In this document: in pieces, positions 43,575 through 61,839 of the stretch
Layout of the letters: each line of letters begins with the position of its first letter
Position numbering within the stretch: the first letter of the stretch is position 1
Source of the DNA: Hansfordia pulvinata
Taxonomy: Eukaryota > Ascomycota > Sordariomycetes > Xylariales
Assembly: GCA_006538405.1 (NCBI GenBank)
Contig: BJKQ01000004.1
Location: 620,001 to 684,000 of the forward strand
DNA: 64,000 nt
Direction: 5' to 3'
Notes under the pieces: generated by a model
The model's database searches: none
What the model was told of the DNA's origin: nothing
What the model saw: only the letters and a program-made list of their open reading frames with translations
Position numbers and translations under genes: made by a program

Positions 43575-43632
43575 TGCAAAGTTGCATGATTGCAAAGTTG
43601 CGTGCTTGCAAGTTGCGTGCTTGCAAGTTGAC
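43575..43632. repeat. 14-bp repeats GCAAGTTGCGTGCTT
   Basis: Four diverged units with the shared GCAA(A)GTTGC core are followed about 165 bp later by a GGTGC pentamer run (about five copies, 43796-43820) and by duplicated CCATGCTCATCCATGCC near 43937-43970. Confidence 0.75.
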
Positions 43633-46600
43633 ATGCTTGGGATGATGATGTTGAGGACTGCTGACAGCCGTGGCATGCATGCGCGTGGCTGTCTGCCGGA
43701 CCGCCCCCCTCCGACCTGCCTGCCTATCGGCCCTGCCCTGAGTGGGCTGACGGGACAGACAGACGGAACGAACGAGAGGCGGGGGGCGAGGGCGTGGTGC
43801 GGTGCGGTGCGGTGCGGTGCTGTGCGCGGCTGCAACTAGCCAAGTGGGAATGGTGGACGATGATCGCATGGCATTGGACGGGGCGGCTTCGCGTCGCATG
43901 GCCGGCCGCATGCCATATTGGTGGTGGCCCTGGTCGTGCCCATGCTCATCCATGCCCATGCTCATCCATGCCCTTGCCCGGGCCCTTGCCCGGCCGTGCG
44001 TGCTGTTAAGCTATTCGCATCGAGAATCGAAAAGTCGACGTGATATCCGTGAGGACCCATCCTGGCCCAGTGGCCACTGGCACATGGGAGAGATGGGGCT
44101 CCTTTAATGGCCCCGGGTGGGACAAACGGTGGCCATGTCGCCGCCCTGCCTCCGCACTTCTTTGCTGTGCCTCGCCCGGTGCCTCGTCCTTGGTGCTTTG
44201 TTCTTGGTGGCTCGTCCTTTGGCGCCTCGCCACGCCCGCTAGCTACCCCCCAACCGGCGCCCCGTCCTCAACCAGTCGGGCCTCGCTCCCGGAACCTTGT
44301 TCCATGCCGCACCATGCCAATGACCCCCGCCCCTGCGACGGCGTCCAACGGCAAGCGTCGTGGAAGCGCTTCACCCGGGGCCTCTCTGACTCGGTGCGTC
44401 CATCACACGTGCCGTTGCCCTCCAGTACTTTTGGGGTGGGCTGCGTACGGACACGGGGTGCCGTGCTGTGACGTGCCCTGCGGTGGCCGCCGTCTCGTTT
44501 CGTCTGATGGTGCCGTAGGTATCTCGCACAATCTCCGTCGTGTGCCCGAACAGCAGGGCCAGGCAGCCCACGACAGGCCTCGATGTCGGTGAGGGCCTCG
44601 CCCGCCGGGTCGACCAGGGTGCGGCCCAACAGGCGGCGACACTCGTGTTTGCGGTTTCCGATGCGCCCACGGCGGTGATGGGTGGGGGTTCACAGCAGAG
44701 GCGACGAGAGGCATCGATTCCGCACCCATCCCACATGGACGGCGGTACGTACCTCTGCATCGTGCAGGTAGGTACGCGACGCAGGGTCAGAGGCAGGCAC
44801 AAAAGGGCCCTGCGTCCGAGTACAGTGCTTGACTGATAGGACGTAGGTCCGGACACTCGTGGCTCGGCGCACGTGTTGCCAGCAGTCGCTCGCTTGACCA
44901 TCTTTGTCCCTGGTCATTCGCCTGCGCAATCCACAAAATGCCATCCATCCATGAAAGGCCTCGCAAATCGCGACGGGCATTGCTCGACTTGGCCGGACGT
45001 GGGTACGGATGGGCAGAGGTCGAGCCCGATGAGGAGCGCCGGGCTCCGTCCAGAGGCTGTGGGTGTGCAGGCTGTTGGTGCGTGTTTGTGGTCCGTGTGC
45101 AAGTATCGGTACGGACGCTAGCCGAGGCAGGCTCTGGATACATCCATGCATCTGGCGTGATGGGCGGCGCCGGCACAGATACGGGGGTTCGGTACTCTTG
45201 CGCACCGGCGGGCATGCTCGTACGTCTGCGTACTCGTACAGAGGCGCCCCGAAGAACATGCCGACCCCACCCGCCGCCGTTCAAGTGTACGAATACTCCG
45301 TCTGCCACTCTGCCACTCTGCCACGCCGGCGTGCGGTTCATGGTGCCACTGGCCCTCGCCGGGGGTTCGGGGTTGGTTGGTTCGACCTCTTGAACTGCAT
45401 CCCCGTGCTCGTACGGGCCACGCGCGCCCGTTCCCTGTACTCGTACAAGACAAAACCTCGTGCTCGTACCTGTACTGCTGTCGCCGCTGCCGTCGCCGCC
45501 GCCGCCGCCGCTCCTGCCTCGCTCGTTCCCCCGTACCAGGGCGCCGTGCGTGCCTGCCCATCGACGGGCGTGGCCGGGCAAGAGCGGCGCTTGTAGGGAT
45601 AGATACATGTGGGGATGGTGCGGGTACTCGAGATACCAGGGGGCACGAGCTCCAGAGTCGAGTCTGAGGTCGAGGGATCCTCCGGGGCTGTCAAAGAGCT
45701 GCTGCATACCCGCCTCGTGCGGTTCCCTGGCGCTCCAGGCTGCCGGCCTGCAGGTTGAGTCCGCCGCCTGGGTGCCCAGGTGCGTGTGTGCTGGCTGCTC
45801 TCGCGAGGTCGGCGCAATCACAGAGGTAGCGAGAGATCCGTCCCGGTACTGTCGCGTAGTGCCGCAGCATCCCCGTCGCGGCTTCCCCGTACTTCTGAGT
45901 TGCCTGCTTAACTACGGCTGCTGCTTTTTCTTGCGGTCGTTCTTGTGCCGGCCTCGTTTCTTCCTTTCGACATCTCGTTGTTCTTCTGTCTCGTCGTCAC
46001 TCGTCATCAGGTCCGTCTTTGCGTGCGTTCGTCTACAACTTGCATCCGTCTCCGGCACACCACCGAGCGCCGTCCGGAACAGCCAGCGCCGTCCGAGTAC
46101 AGCACAGCGCACCGAGTTACAGCAAAACCGCCACCGCATTGCATCTGCTCAACAACACACGCCTCGGCCGTCTCGTCTCGCCGGGCCTTGTTCTGCCGTA
46201 GTGTCTGCCACCGCTACCGCGCTGCCACGCTGCCACCCCTGCTGTCTTCGCTGTCGCTTCGGAACAGCCGCTGCTCCTACTGCGCTGCTGCTGCTGGCTG
46301 CTGCTTCACCAGCCTCGACTCCCGTCACCGCCCTAGAGGCGCTGACAGGCCACCATATCTCCGTCTCACTCTTACACACACATACCGCCGGCCAGAGACG
46401 CTGTATCTCTCCGCCGCCTCTGCTTGGCCGACCCGTAGTGCCGGCATCCATCTCTTCTAATCTGATGCGCTCACCGGCCTCCGCTTCGCAACGCAACCCT
46501 CTCCGCCTTGGATATTCGCCCCTCGCACCCGCACCGCACGCTTGCTCGCTGGCACCGCTGCCCCCCGGTACTAGGCCTTGTCTTGCCTAGGCCACTTCCC

Positions 46601-47024
46601 AGCCAACCCAGCTCGACCGGCCTCAGCAACTAGAGACCCAGCAAGAAGGATCCCACGCCCCCCCCCCCCCCCCTCCCCTCTGTGCTCGCCCACGGCGTCT
46701 GCCACTTGACATATTCCACCCAAGTAACCTTACCTCGGGGCGCATCAGATCGCCCGAACCCAGTCCACTACTGTCCCCTACGTACTACCGTGCATACATC
46801 AATGTGTGGCGACCTTTGCTGCACTCATTACATAAGTCGCCCACCCTCCATAATACCTTAAAGGCACCTTACCTCCCTTGCCCGGCCTATACCCTTCTCT
46901 CACAACCTCCACCACGGATCGCGCACCTACTTCAACCTCGACACATAACAGCCACGACAAACACCCTCGACATACTTCTACACCACGGCTCCCGTCCACA
47001 TCAACGGGACCTCCACACACAACC

Positions 47025-47770
47025 ATGCTTGCGCAGAACCAGCCTCGCCGCCGCCGGCGTGCCGGCTCGACGGAGCCCCAACAGCGCTGCTGCCCACACT
47101 GCGGCCGCGGCTTCAAGCGATCCGAGCACCTGGAACGCCACGTTCGAACCCGTTCGTCCATCCCGTCCCACCCTGTCTCACTCTCCCGCTAACACTCTCA
47201 GACACCAAGGAGAAACCTTATATCTGCCACTGTGGCTCAGCATACTCCAGGCGCGACCTGTTAACTCGCCACCAGCGAATCACCCACGAGGCGAATTCAA
47301 ACTCCCCAGACGCCCCGGTTGGCGACGATAGCCACCAAGCCGCCATGGACTCGGATGCGCCGTCGTCTGCCACCACCAATGCTTCTCTCTCCGACATGGG
47401 CATGAACAACTGGACGCCTCACCCGTTCATGGACGCACACGGCCAGCCGATGGCCGACCACCACGCCGCGGCGTCGTATCACCAACAACCCATTCCTAGT
47501 CAGGAGTTCTACGACCACAGTATGTACCATTCGGCCGTCGCCGTACTACGTTGCACGTTCAGCCCCAACTGACCAGCCACAGCTCAACCCATGCCTGCAT
47601 TTGAGCACGACAAAGATTATGCGGACTTCATGAACCCAGGGACCATGGCTCCGGTAAATTGGGGGTACCCGAACTACTACGACAATTCCATGGGTCAACC
47701 CTACATGGATCCGGGCATGCACGGCAACTTCATGTACGACCAGTCGGCCAATCCTCCCTACAGTCACTAG
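47025..47770 (+). CDS. C2H2 zinc-finger transcription factor
   Basis: Three exons (47025-47151, 47202-47519, 47583-47770) join to 210 residues. Introns are 50 nt (donor GTTCGT, branch CTAAC) and 63 nt (GTATGT, CTGAC). A basic N-terminus (PRRRRRAGS) precedes finger 1 (CPHCGRGFKRSEHLERHVRTH, Cys23, Cys26, His39, His43). The splice creates the linker RTHTKEKPY, which confirms the exon join. Finger 2 (CHCGSAYSRRDLLTRHQRITH) has a single residue between its two Cys and four between its His, a spacing seen in fungal regulators. The rest is low-complexity and rich in Asp, His, Met, Tyr and Pro (YPNYYDNSMGQPYMDPGMHG), plausibly an activation region. Target genes are unknown. Confidence 0.85.
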
Positions 47771-50700
47771 TCGCAGCATTCGTTACCAGGCGCACGAACT
47801 TTTCCCATCATGAACGCCCGAAAGGACGCCCTCCCAAATAATTCGAGATACCCCCTACATAGTAATTTTCGCACCCTTATGACTTCTTCTTCAGCATTCG
47901 GCAGCCTCATGTGTGACGACATGCGAATCTCCGAGCGGCTAGCGACGACAGCTCGACTGTGAAATCGGCTAGGCGCAGCTTACGATGACGGCGCTTACGA
48001 TCCTACGAGACTGCGGACGGGCGAGGATTGGGCTGAGCCCTTGCCATGACGTACCGCGGACATGTGTGCGGTGGCGGCTTTGCGGTATTTGAGTCCTGGA
48101 TATTGAGTGTATCGTTTTCGACTTGGCGCTCGGTCGGCGTGGAACTGTGAAAATGGATTGTATCTGTTTAGCGATTGTACAAGAACAATACTACGACGAG
48201 CTTATCTTCCAGCGACCCCCCACACACCCGACAAGTCGTGCGAGAATGGCGGGATTTCACTGGCGGGACCAGCGCTGACATCCCTGTCTAGGGCGGCACC
48301 CGAGTTCGCATCGTAGCTCGGTAGGGCTCTTGCCGGATAGGATTGAGGCGCTGCCCGTCGGTACGAGCTGCGGTTGCATCAGTCGGCACAAAGCGTCACC
48401 CTCGGTGATGCTGCCGCCCAATCACCAACAGCTCGCGGGCCACTCTCATGGGTGGCCTTTTGGTGGTGTGGGAACGCCTGCCTTACTGCATACAGAACGG
48501 CCTGCTCATTTCGGCCAATTATGGCGACAGGGCCAAGAGAACGTGGGAGTCGCCGGACCGTGTTCGAAACTGTCCGGAGCGCAGCGCAGCGCAGCGCAGC
48601 AGAGCGAAGCAGCTGGCGCTCGCTGGCACGCTGGCACGCTGGCCCGCCGCGCAACCGTTGTTCATTAGCCCGGGTTCGGGCGTGCTGGGGTATCCCGGCT
48701 GCCCTCGTCTTGATCCAGTAGCTTAAATCCGGAAATACGCAGCCGGGCTGTGTGTTCTCGAGTCTTGGACCTTGGGCGAAGCTGCCTGAGATCTAACGCT
48801 AACCACCAGACATCAGCGCTAGGTTGCGCGTACGGATAGATCCAACCTCCTGCTACGAGTGCACGCCTTCTCTGCGCCGGCGATCGCCATTTGGCTTGCC
48901 ATCTGGCTCTCCTTGCCGAGGCCTCACTGTCGCGTCGCCTGGTGCCTTGTCAGCTTGTGTGCCTGCCCTGGCACGCCTGGGTGCCTGTTGACAGAAACGG
49001 CTGAGCTGCAAACCACGGCGCCCACGATAAGACGGTGCTTTGCCGATCAACTTCCTCGCTCATCCTCTCACCTGCGCCCGAAGGGGACATGCTCCTCCAA
49101 GCTCGACGCCGAAACCGGTCGCGACGGCCACTGCGCAGGACCCTGTTGACATCATCCAGGACTCGGGCCCTTGCGACGACCTGTCCCGCGACGGCGCACT
49201 AATGCCGTGAGACGGGGGGGCTTGTGAGATAGCAGCCAGGCACGCTGCCGCATCTTGCTTCTTCTTGCCACGACCCACCACCCATCAAGTCGGAAGAGCG
49301 GAGAGGGTGCGCGCTTGGGATTCGGGATACCAGGAATGTCGACGACAAGAGCTGCCCGCAGACTGCTGCGTCGACGCTCCAATCCAAGGATGCCCATCCC
49401 CTTCAGCCTAGCTGCGCGACAAGAAAGGGAAAAGAGTGGTGGAAGCCGACGGGCGGGCGAGAATCTTGGGCCCTTTCGGCACATTCGCCACACCCTCCCC
49501 CCCCCTTCAGGGTCCATTCCACTAGTGCTTCGCTCAGCCCAGCTCTGCGCTTGCGCTTGCTTGGCCCAAGAGGATCGTGCTCCTTGCCTCTTGTCGGGCT
49601 TCTTGGCCCCGGCCCGTCATCTGCGAGTACCGTGGCCTGCGAGTACTCGTACTGGGGCTAACGTTGGGGTGCCGTCTGCCGTGCCGCGCCTCGGCTTCCG
49701 CGGCACCGTTTCGTTTCACACGTTCCCCTGCCGCTCTCTCTCTCTCTTCCCGAGTCCCCCGTTAGCACGCAACGAGAGTCGAAGACGTCACCCCAACAAG
49801 CTCGGGGGGCGAGAGTAGGCATCATTGCTTTTCCCCCCTCCTCTGGGAACTGCCGTCCGGGAAGAGAGGGCGCCAAGGCACTTGCCGGCCGGGCACGTCA
49901 CGTCACGTCAGAAGGGAAGAGAAAAAAGAAAAAGAAAAAAAAAAACTCAAGCGACAAGGCACCTACGGCACCGTCCTTTCTGAGCGACTAATCATGCACT
50001 GCCGGGTTCTGGATCGCGCGAGTTCGATGGGTGGCGCCCCAACCAAGCATGCTTGGTATCGCAGACCCTCAAGGACCCTTCTTCTCAAGGGAACGAGGCC
50101 AGTCTCCCCGGCGAGGGAAGCTCTGGTCTAGAACTGGGCCACTGGGGCCCTGTCCCCGAGCGGCTAACCCGGCCAAGGTCCAATTCCCAGGGTCCAGCTA
50201 CCAAGACCACGTAACTATTGCCAGGAAAAGGCCAGAGGAAGAGGGCGACCACAGGATCGAGTTGCGGCGGGAGGGATAAGCGCCCGCCCGCCCGCCCGCA
50301 AAGGTCGAGGAGGGGGGGCCCTCGAGAGTTCCAGATCTGTCGATTCCATCTAAACCCAGCTTCCTTCGTGTTCGCTTTCCGCACGCTCCCGCTCTCTCTC
50401 TCTCTCTCTCTCGCGCCCACACATGACCTGGGTGGTTGCAGATGGGTGATCCCCACAGAGAAACACGATACGCGCGTACACCGAGGATCCCGGAATGAAA
50501 AGACGATCCTCGTATGTCAGATAGCCAAGGAAAATGGAAAGATCTGTGTGAGAGAGAGATACTCGTCACAACACGAAGCTATCTCTTGCTGAAAAGGGCA
50601 ACACCGTGGCCCGCACCCACCTACCCATAACTCCCCTTTGAACACTAACCGCTGCGCCCCCCGGCCCGGGTTCGTTGTTACCCACGACGTTGAGCGCGGG

Positions 50701-52185
50701 CGGCCGGGCCTTGTCAAAGAGAGGTCAAGGGCTGACGGCCGCGGAAGGGCGAGTGAGACGGGACAAGGGGGCTGTGATCGAATGTCAAGTCTAGAAAGAA
50801 AATCCTTTCCCTTTCTCCCCTTTTGCACGCACGCACTCGCCCGTTTTCTGGGGGCAGGGCCTGCGAGACTGGAACTCGGGCGACCCGCCACCGAAGGCGT
50901 TTCGTCGCGCCCGCTCGACCAGAACTTTGAAAGCGGCATTGACTGACTGCATGACATAAGCCCTTACCCACGCCACGGCCGCAGCAGACGCAGGCGCAGG
51001 CGCGAAATGCAAGGGCAATCCTTCCAACCTGTCAGTGTCAGCAGAGGCGGGCCCCTCTCTCTCTGATTAAATCTTTTGATTTGCCCATCTCGCACATCTC
51101 GGCGCTGACTCCTTCTCCGCCCTGCTTCTTCTTTTTTTTTTTTTTTTCTTCCTATCCACTGGGGTGCCCGGGAATGGTACGGAGCAACCAGGGAGGTATA
51201 CGAGTAGCTGTCAGTTCGAGGGATTGCTCGCACGGGCCACGGGGCCAGCCACAGCGAACGAGCGAGAATACCAACGAAGCCTCTCTCCAGTTGCGCGCGT
51301 GCGTTGCTGCCTTCTCGTCAAACAATCCCTCCCCATGGTCCCGGTGACTGTTCATTCTGTCAGCAAGGACCCCTAACTAGTTATTAGTCCCGCTAGTCTT
51401 CCTTTGCTTCGAAGCCTTTTTTGAACTTGGGCATTTTCCGGCTTCGGCACAAAAGAGCCCCCCCTTTTTACAAGGCGTCCTCGTCCTCTCGGCTCGCCGC
51501 GGGCCGACCTGGCGGTGAGTGTCACGGACGGGGCACGGTGAGGCTATGCCGAGGAGGTCGAGAGCGAGCGCGCACCGGCCACTTGGCGTCAAGTGCGTCC
51601 GGCGCGCGGGCTGTACTCACGCGGGTGGGGGAGGACCCTGAAAATCGAGTCTTTCCGAGCCGGGCGTCCCGTCATCTCAGCTGTCAAAATTAGAATTTGG
51701 CAGAAACCGGGAGCTGGGCCTTCGCAGGCGACTGCCGGCGTTGTTACGGCTAGACGTACCTCCCTTGCTTCCAGGCTCGCCGTTATATCACTCCCGTCGG
51801 AAGCTAGATACATGAGGACGCTTGTTCGTCTTCAGTTCGGCTGGGTAAGGCAAGTTCATGATTGACGACGCCCGGATTCAAAGCGGACCAAAGCGGACCA
51901 AAGCGACTGAGTAACTTGATTTCCGGGCTGGCCGTGAAAAGCGAACAGTGCGAACAAGCTATTGAACCGGGCCCTGCCAATTCACCTTGAATCATTGTCC
52001 CCGTTGCTCGAGCAAGCGGACATTCGATGTGGATTTGTATGCAACCTTCCCTCCAAACCAGCGAGTCTCAATGAGAGCAATCCTTTCCGTAGTTCTTAGG
52101 ATAGCTGCTGCAGCTGCGCACGAGGATACAAGGAGATGTCCCGGCAAAGACTTGTCTGCCCACTCTGTTGCACCCGAACTTGTAA
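47771..52185. other. gene-free region with simple repeats
   Basis: No recognisable gene. Simple sequence: GCGCA pentamers near 48578-48603, a purine tract (A-rich with single G) at 49918-49946, CT dinucleotide runs at 49735-49750 and 50393-50413, a T run at 51132-51148, and three GGACCAAAGC(G) repeats near 51880-51906. One TACTCGTAC is at 49644. Open frames here lack domains and shift with the repeats. Confidence 0.5.
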
Positions 52186-52953
52186 TCAGACTGGCTCAAG
52201 CTTGATTTTTGGCTCAGACTCAATCGGCTCGCGCTTGACTGCCGCCATGAACTCAGGTGGCTCTCGCTTGATTTGCAGTGGTTGCTGGGACTCAGTCTTG
52301 ACGTCTCCTTCTGCCTTGTGTGACCCAGTATGAACAGGTCGGGCATCACGAGCGGCTGTGGAGTGCTCGCGAGCGGCTGCACGACGACCGCGAGCGACTG
52401 TATGAGCCGCATGAGCAGAGGCACGCGCAACCTGAGCAGCAGCACGGGTGCGGTCAGCAGCAGCACGAATGCGGTCGGCAGCGGCACGACTGCGGTCGGC
52501 AGCAGCACGAATGCGGTCGACAGAGGCACGGATGCGGTCGGCAGCGTCACGCCCAGCCTGCGCGGCGGCAGCTTCGAGGTCGGCCTCGGCCCTCCGCCTG
52601 TTGCGGCGCCCGCTGTTGCTCTGCTGAGCGGCGGCACGATCTCCCGCGGCGATAGCAGACTCTACCCTCCGTCTGTGGCGGCGCTCGGTGCTGCTCTCGC
52701 GGCGCCCGGTGCGGCTAACCACGGGGCCCCCTTCGCCGAAAGAGAGGCGGACGGAGCAGGAGCAGAGCTGAAAAAAGCCGTCCGAGTCAAAGGTGCCGAC
52801 CCAGCCGCCTCGAGGGGCGGGGATAGTGTAGCTGATCACGGGACAGCGTCGGGAATCAGCACCGGGCCTTGACCATCTATCTATCTGGATGCGATTCATC
52901 CCAGCAGAGGACGAGAAGGGGGGTGGCAGTAGGAGAGTTGAGCTGGTCCTCAC
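52186..52953 (-). CDS. hypothetical Ala/Arg-repeat protein with SUMO-type motifs
   Basis: An open frame of 255 codons, family unknown. Residues about 110-185 form Arg/Ala-rich repeats of 8-9 residues (DRIRAAADR, DRSRAAADR, DRTRAAAQ), probably a charged helix. The C-terminus has three sumoylation-consensus-like sites in 40 residues: IKREPPE, VKREPIE and IKLEP. The 5' end is uncertain: minus-strand sequence near 52810-52990 contains several plausible splice sites (for example a GTGAGG after ATGCCGAG near 52965), so the first 60 residues may be intronic. The repeats on the DNA level are GC-rich, so a chance frame cannot be excluded. Confidence 0.4.
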   Translation of the reverse strand: MRTSSTLLLPPPFSSSAGMNRIQIDRWSRPGADSRRCPVISYTIPAPRGGWVGTFDSDGFFQLCSCSVRLSFGEGGPVVSRTGRRESSTERRHRRRVESAIAAGDRAAAQQSNSGRRNRRRAEADLEAAAAQAGRDAADRIRASVDRIRAAADRSRAAADRIRAAADRTRAAAQVARASAHAAHTVARGRRAAAREHSTAARDARPVHTGSHKAEGDVKTESQQPLQIKREPPEFMAAVKREPIESEPKIKLEPV

Positions 52954-53785
52954 CTCGGCATCTTCGCGGATTGTTCAGGAACGAGCACGGTGTCGTTGAG
53001 GAGCGGAATCTAAGCGAGCCTCGCCACGCTGTCGTACGAGATAGATGGCTTGAAGCGGTGTCGTGTTGGGATCTACCACGAGGTGATCTGGCGTGAGCGC
53101 GGGCTGCAAGAAGAGTGGTGTCCCGGGCATACTGAAGAGACGATGGCGCCGGGCGAACGAGCGTGAGAATTTGAAGGAGAAACGAGCGCCTGGAAGCTGG
53201 TAAGGAAAGAGCGCGTGCAACAGCGCGAGGAAGGAGCGCAGGGCAGGGCCTACAGTTTCAAACCATCCCCGTCAACGCCGTTGCAGTCGTCTACATCGAT
53301 ATTTCAAGGGGAAAAGGGGACAACCGTGAGTTCGACACTGGGAAAGGATCATGTGCTTCCCTGACACTCCAAGCGACATGGACAGCGCCTGGTGTTGAGG
53401 CTTGGAGAGAATGCCCAAAACGCCTCGACCCCAAGGCAGGTCGACGTGCCACCTGTTGAACTTCGTCTCGGCTTCTGGCAACTGGCCTGTCCCACTTTCT
53501 TGGAGATCAGCAGCAAACGCCGATATCAGACAAAGTATGGTCATCCGGCACGCAGAATACCCAGTCTAGCCAGTAGCCAGCAGAGACAGCGCCCAGTACA
53601 TGTGATCACTTATACGGACCACTTCCATCACGGCAAGAATAAAGGCAAATCGATCAATTCATGACCCAAGCCCCAATGTAGCCACTAGGCGGGCGAGAGC
53701 CCAAGGGCACCTGGTTGCCGTCTACAAGGGCACCTAACTGCCGTCTATAAGTCTGATCGTCCCACAGCGATACCTCCCATTCACC
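52954..53785. other. intergenic region
   Basis: No gene seen. A two-copy repeat with AAGGGCACCT and GCCGTCTA lies at 53702-53748, directly after the prp43 3' end. Confidence 0.5.
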
Positions 53786-56181
<2,396 letters not shown>

Positions 56182-56985
56182 TCCGCGCTGCTCGAGATGC
56201 GCCGATGGAGGGGGAAACGGAAGGCGATGGTGGTTGACTCAAGGGCGGCGCAGCAAACCCAAGCAGGCGAGTCCCAGCAAGTCTGTGCAGTGTTCAATGC
56301 AGGGCAAGCGTCTGAGCCACTACAGAGTTGCGGTGAGGCGGATGTGCATGGGAAATGGATGAAGAATGCGACAGGCAGGGAGCGACGAGGCTGTCTAAAA
56401 AAAAGGTGGGATGGTCGGCCGCAGCTTCCTTATCGTAGCGCAGCCCTCTGACTGGTGGCCTGGCCAAGCAGCCAATCAGGTTGCCTGTTCACCAGCCTTG
56501 CCCCACAATCGCCAACTCGCAGCCTCAGCCCTCAGCGGCTGATCGCGACATACGCCGTGAATGACGGGCATTATCGCCACTCGGGCTGTGTGCGGGTAGT
56601 GACAGGCCGCCTGTAAAGGCCCGCGTATCGGGGAATAGCAATTGCAATCACGCTGAGCTGTTCACGATGGACTACGGTGGGTTTGCGCGTCATAGACTGA
56701 TCAACTTTTCAACTTACGGCTAGCAATTGACGGGAACGAGTCCCCAAGACAATCAATAAGCACGTTTTCTGACAGGCGTCCAGCTTTCGTAGCTCCGATA
56801 TTATTGTACATGCCACGTGATCAGCATCACTCATACCTCGATAATCCCATCTGCCGTCAGCGACTTTGCGCCCAACGCCCTCAACATGAAATCAAGCAAA
56901 TATAATTTCCCAACGCCACCATAACCCATGCAATCATGTTCTATCTCATGCTTTCAATGCAGTCAGCTACCGCGACGGATCCACG
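56182..56985. other. intergenic region upstream of prp43
   Basis: This 804-bp region holds the prp43 promoter and the 3' end of the KDM4-like gene on the same strand. No other feature is supported. Confidence 0.5.

Positions 56986-61839
<4,854 letters not shown>

Larger units (their letters stand above)
37580..47024. other. 9.4-kb region without a recognisable gene
   Basis: The first 400 bp hold decayed copies of the preceding family and a 33-bp repeat with GACGGTGCC at about 37960-38035. The remainder has many chance frames without domains. Short repeats lie at about 42020-42130 (GACTGGCGCCCACAA type), 42786-42893, 43575-43632 and 43796-43820. Three TACTCGTAC motifs are at 43498, 45231 and 45438. 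A 16-C run region at 46659-46674 and long pyrimidine-rich DNA (45900-46900) precede the C2H2 gene and are probably its promoter and leader. Confidence 0.55.

Noticed and set aside
45460..46590. 376-codon plus-strand frame before the C2H2 gene
   Set aside because: Ser/Pro/Cys-rich translation of pyrimidine-rich leader or promoter DNA without domain or splice support.
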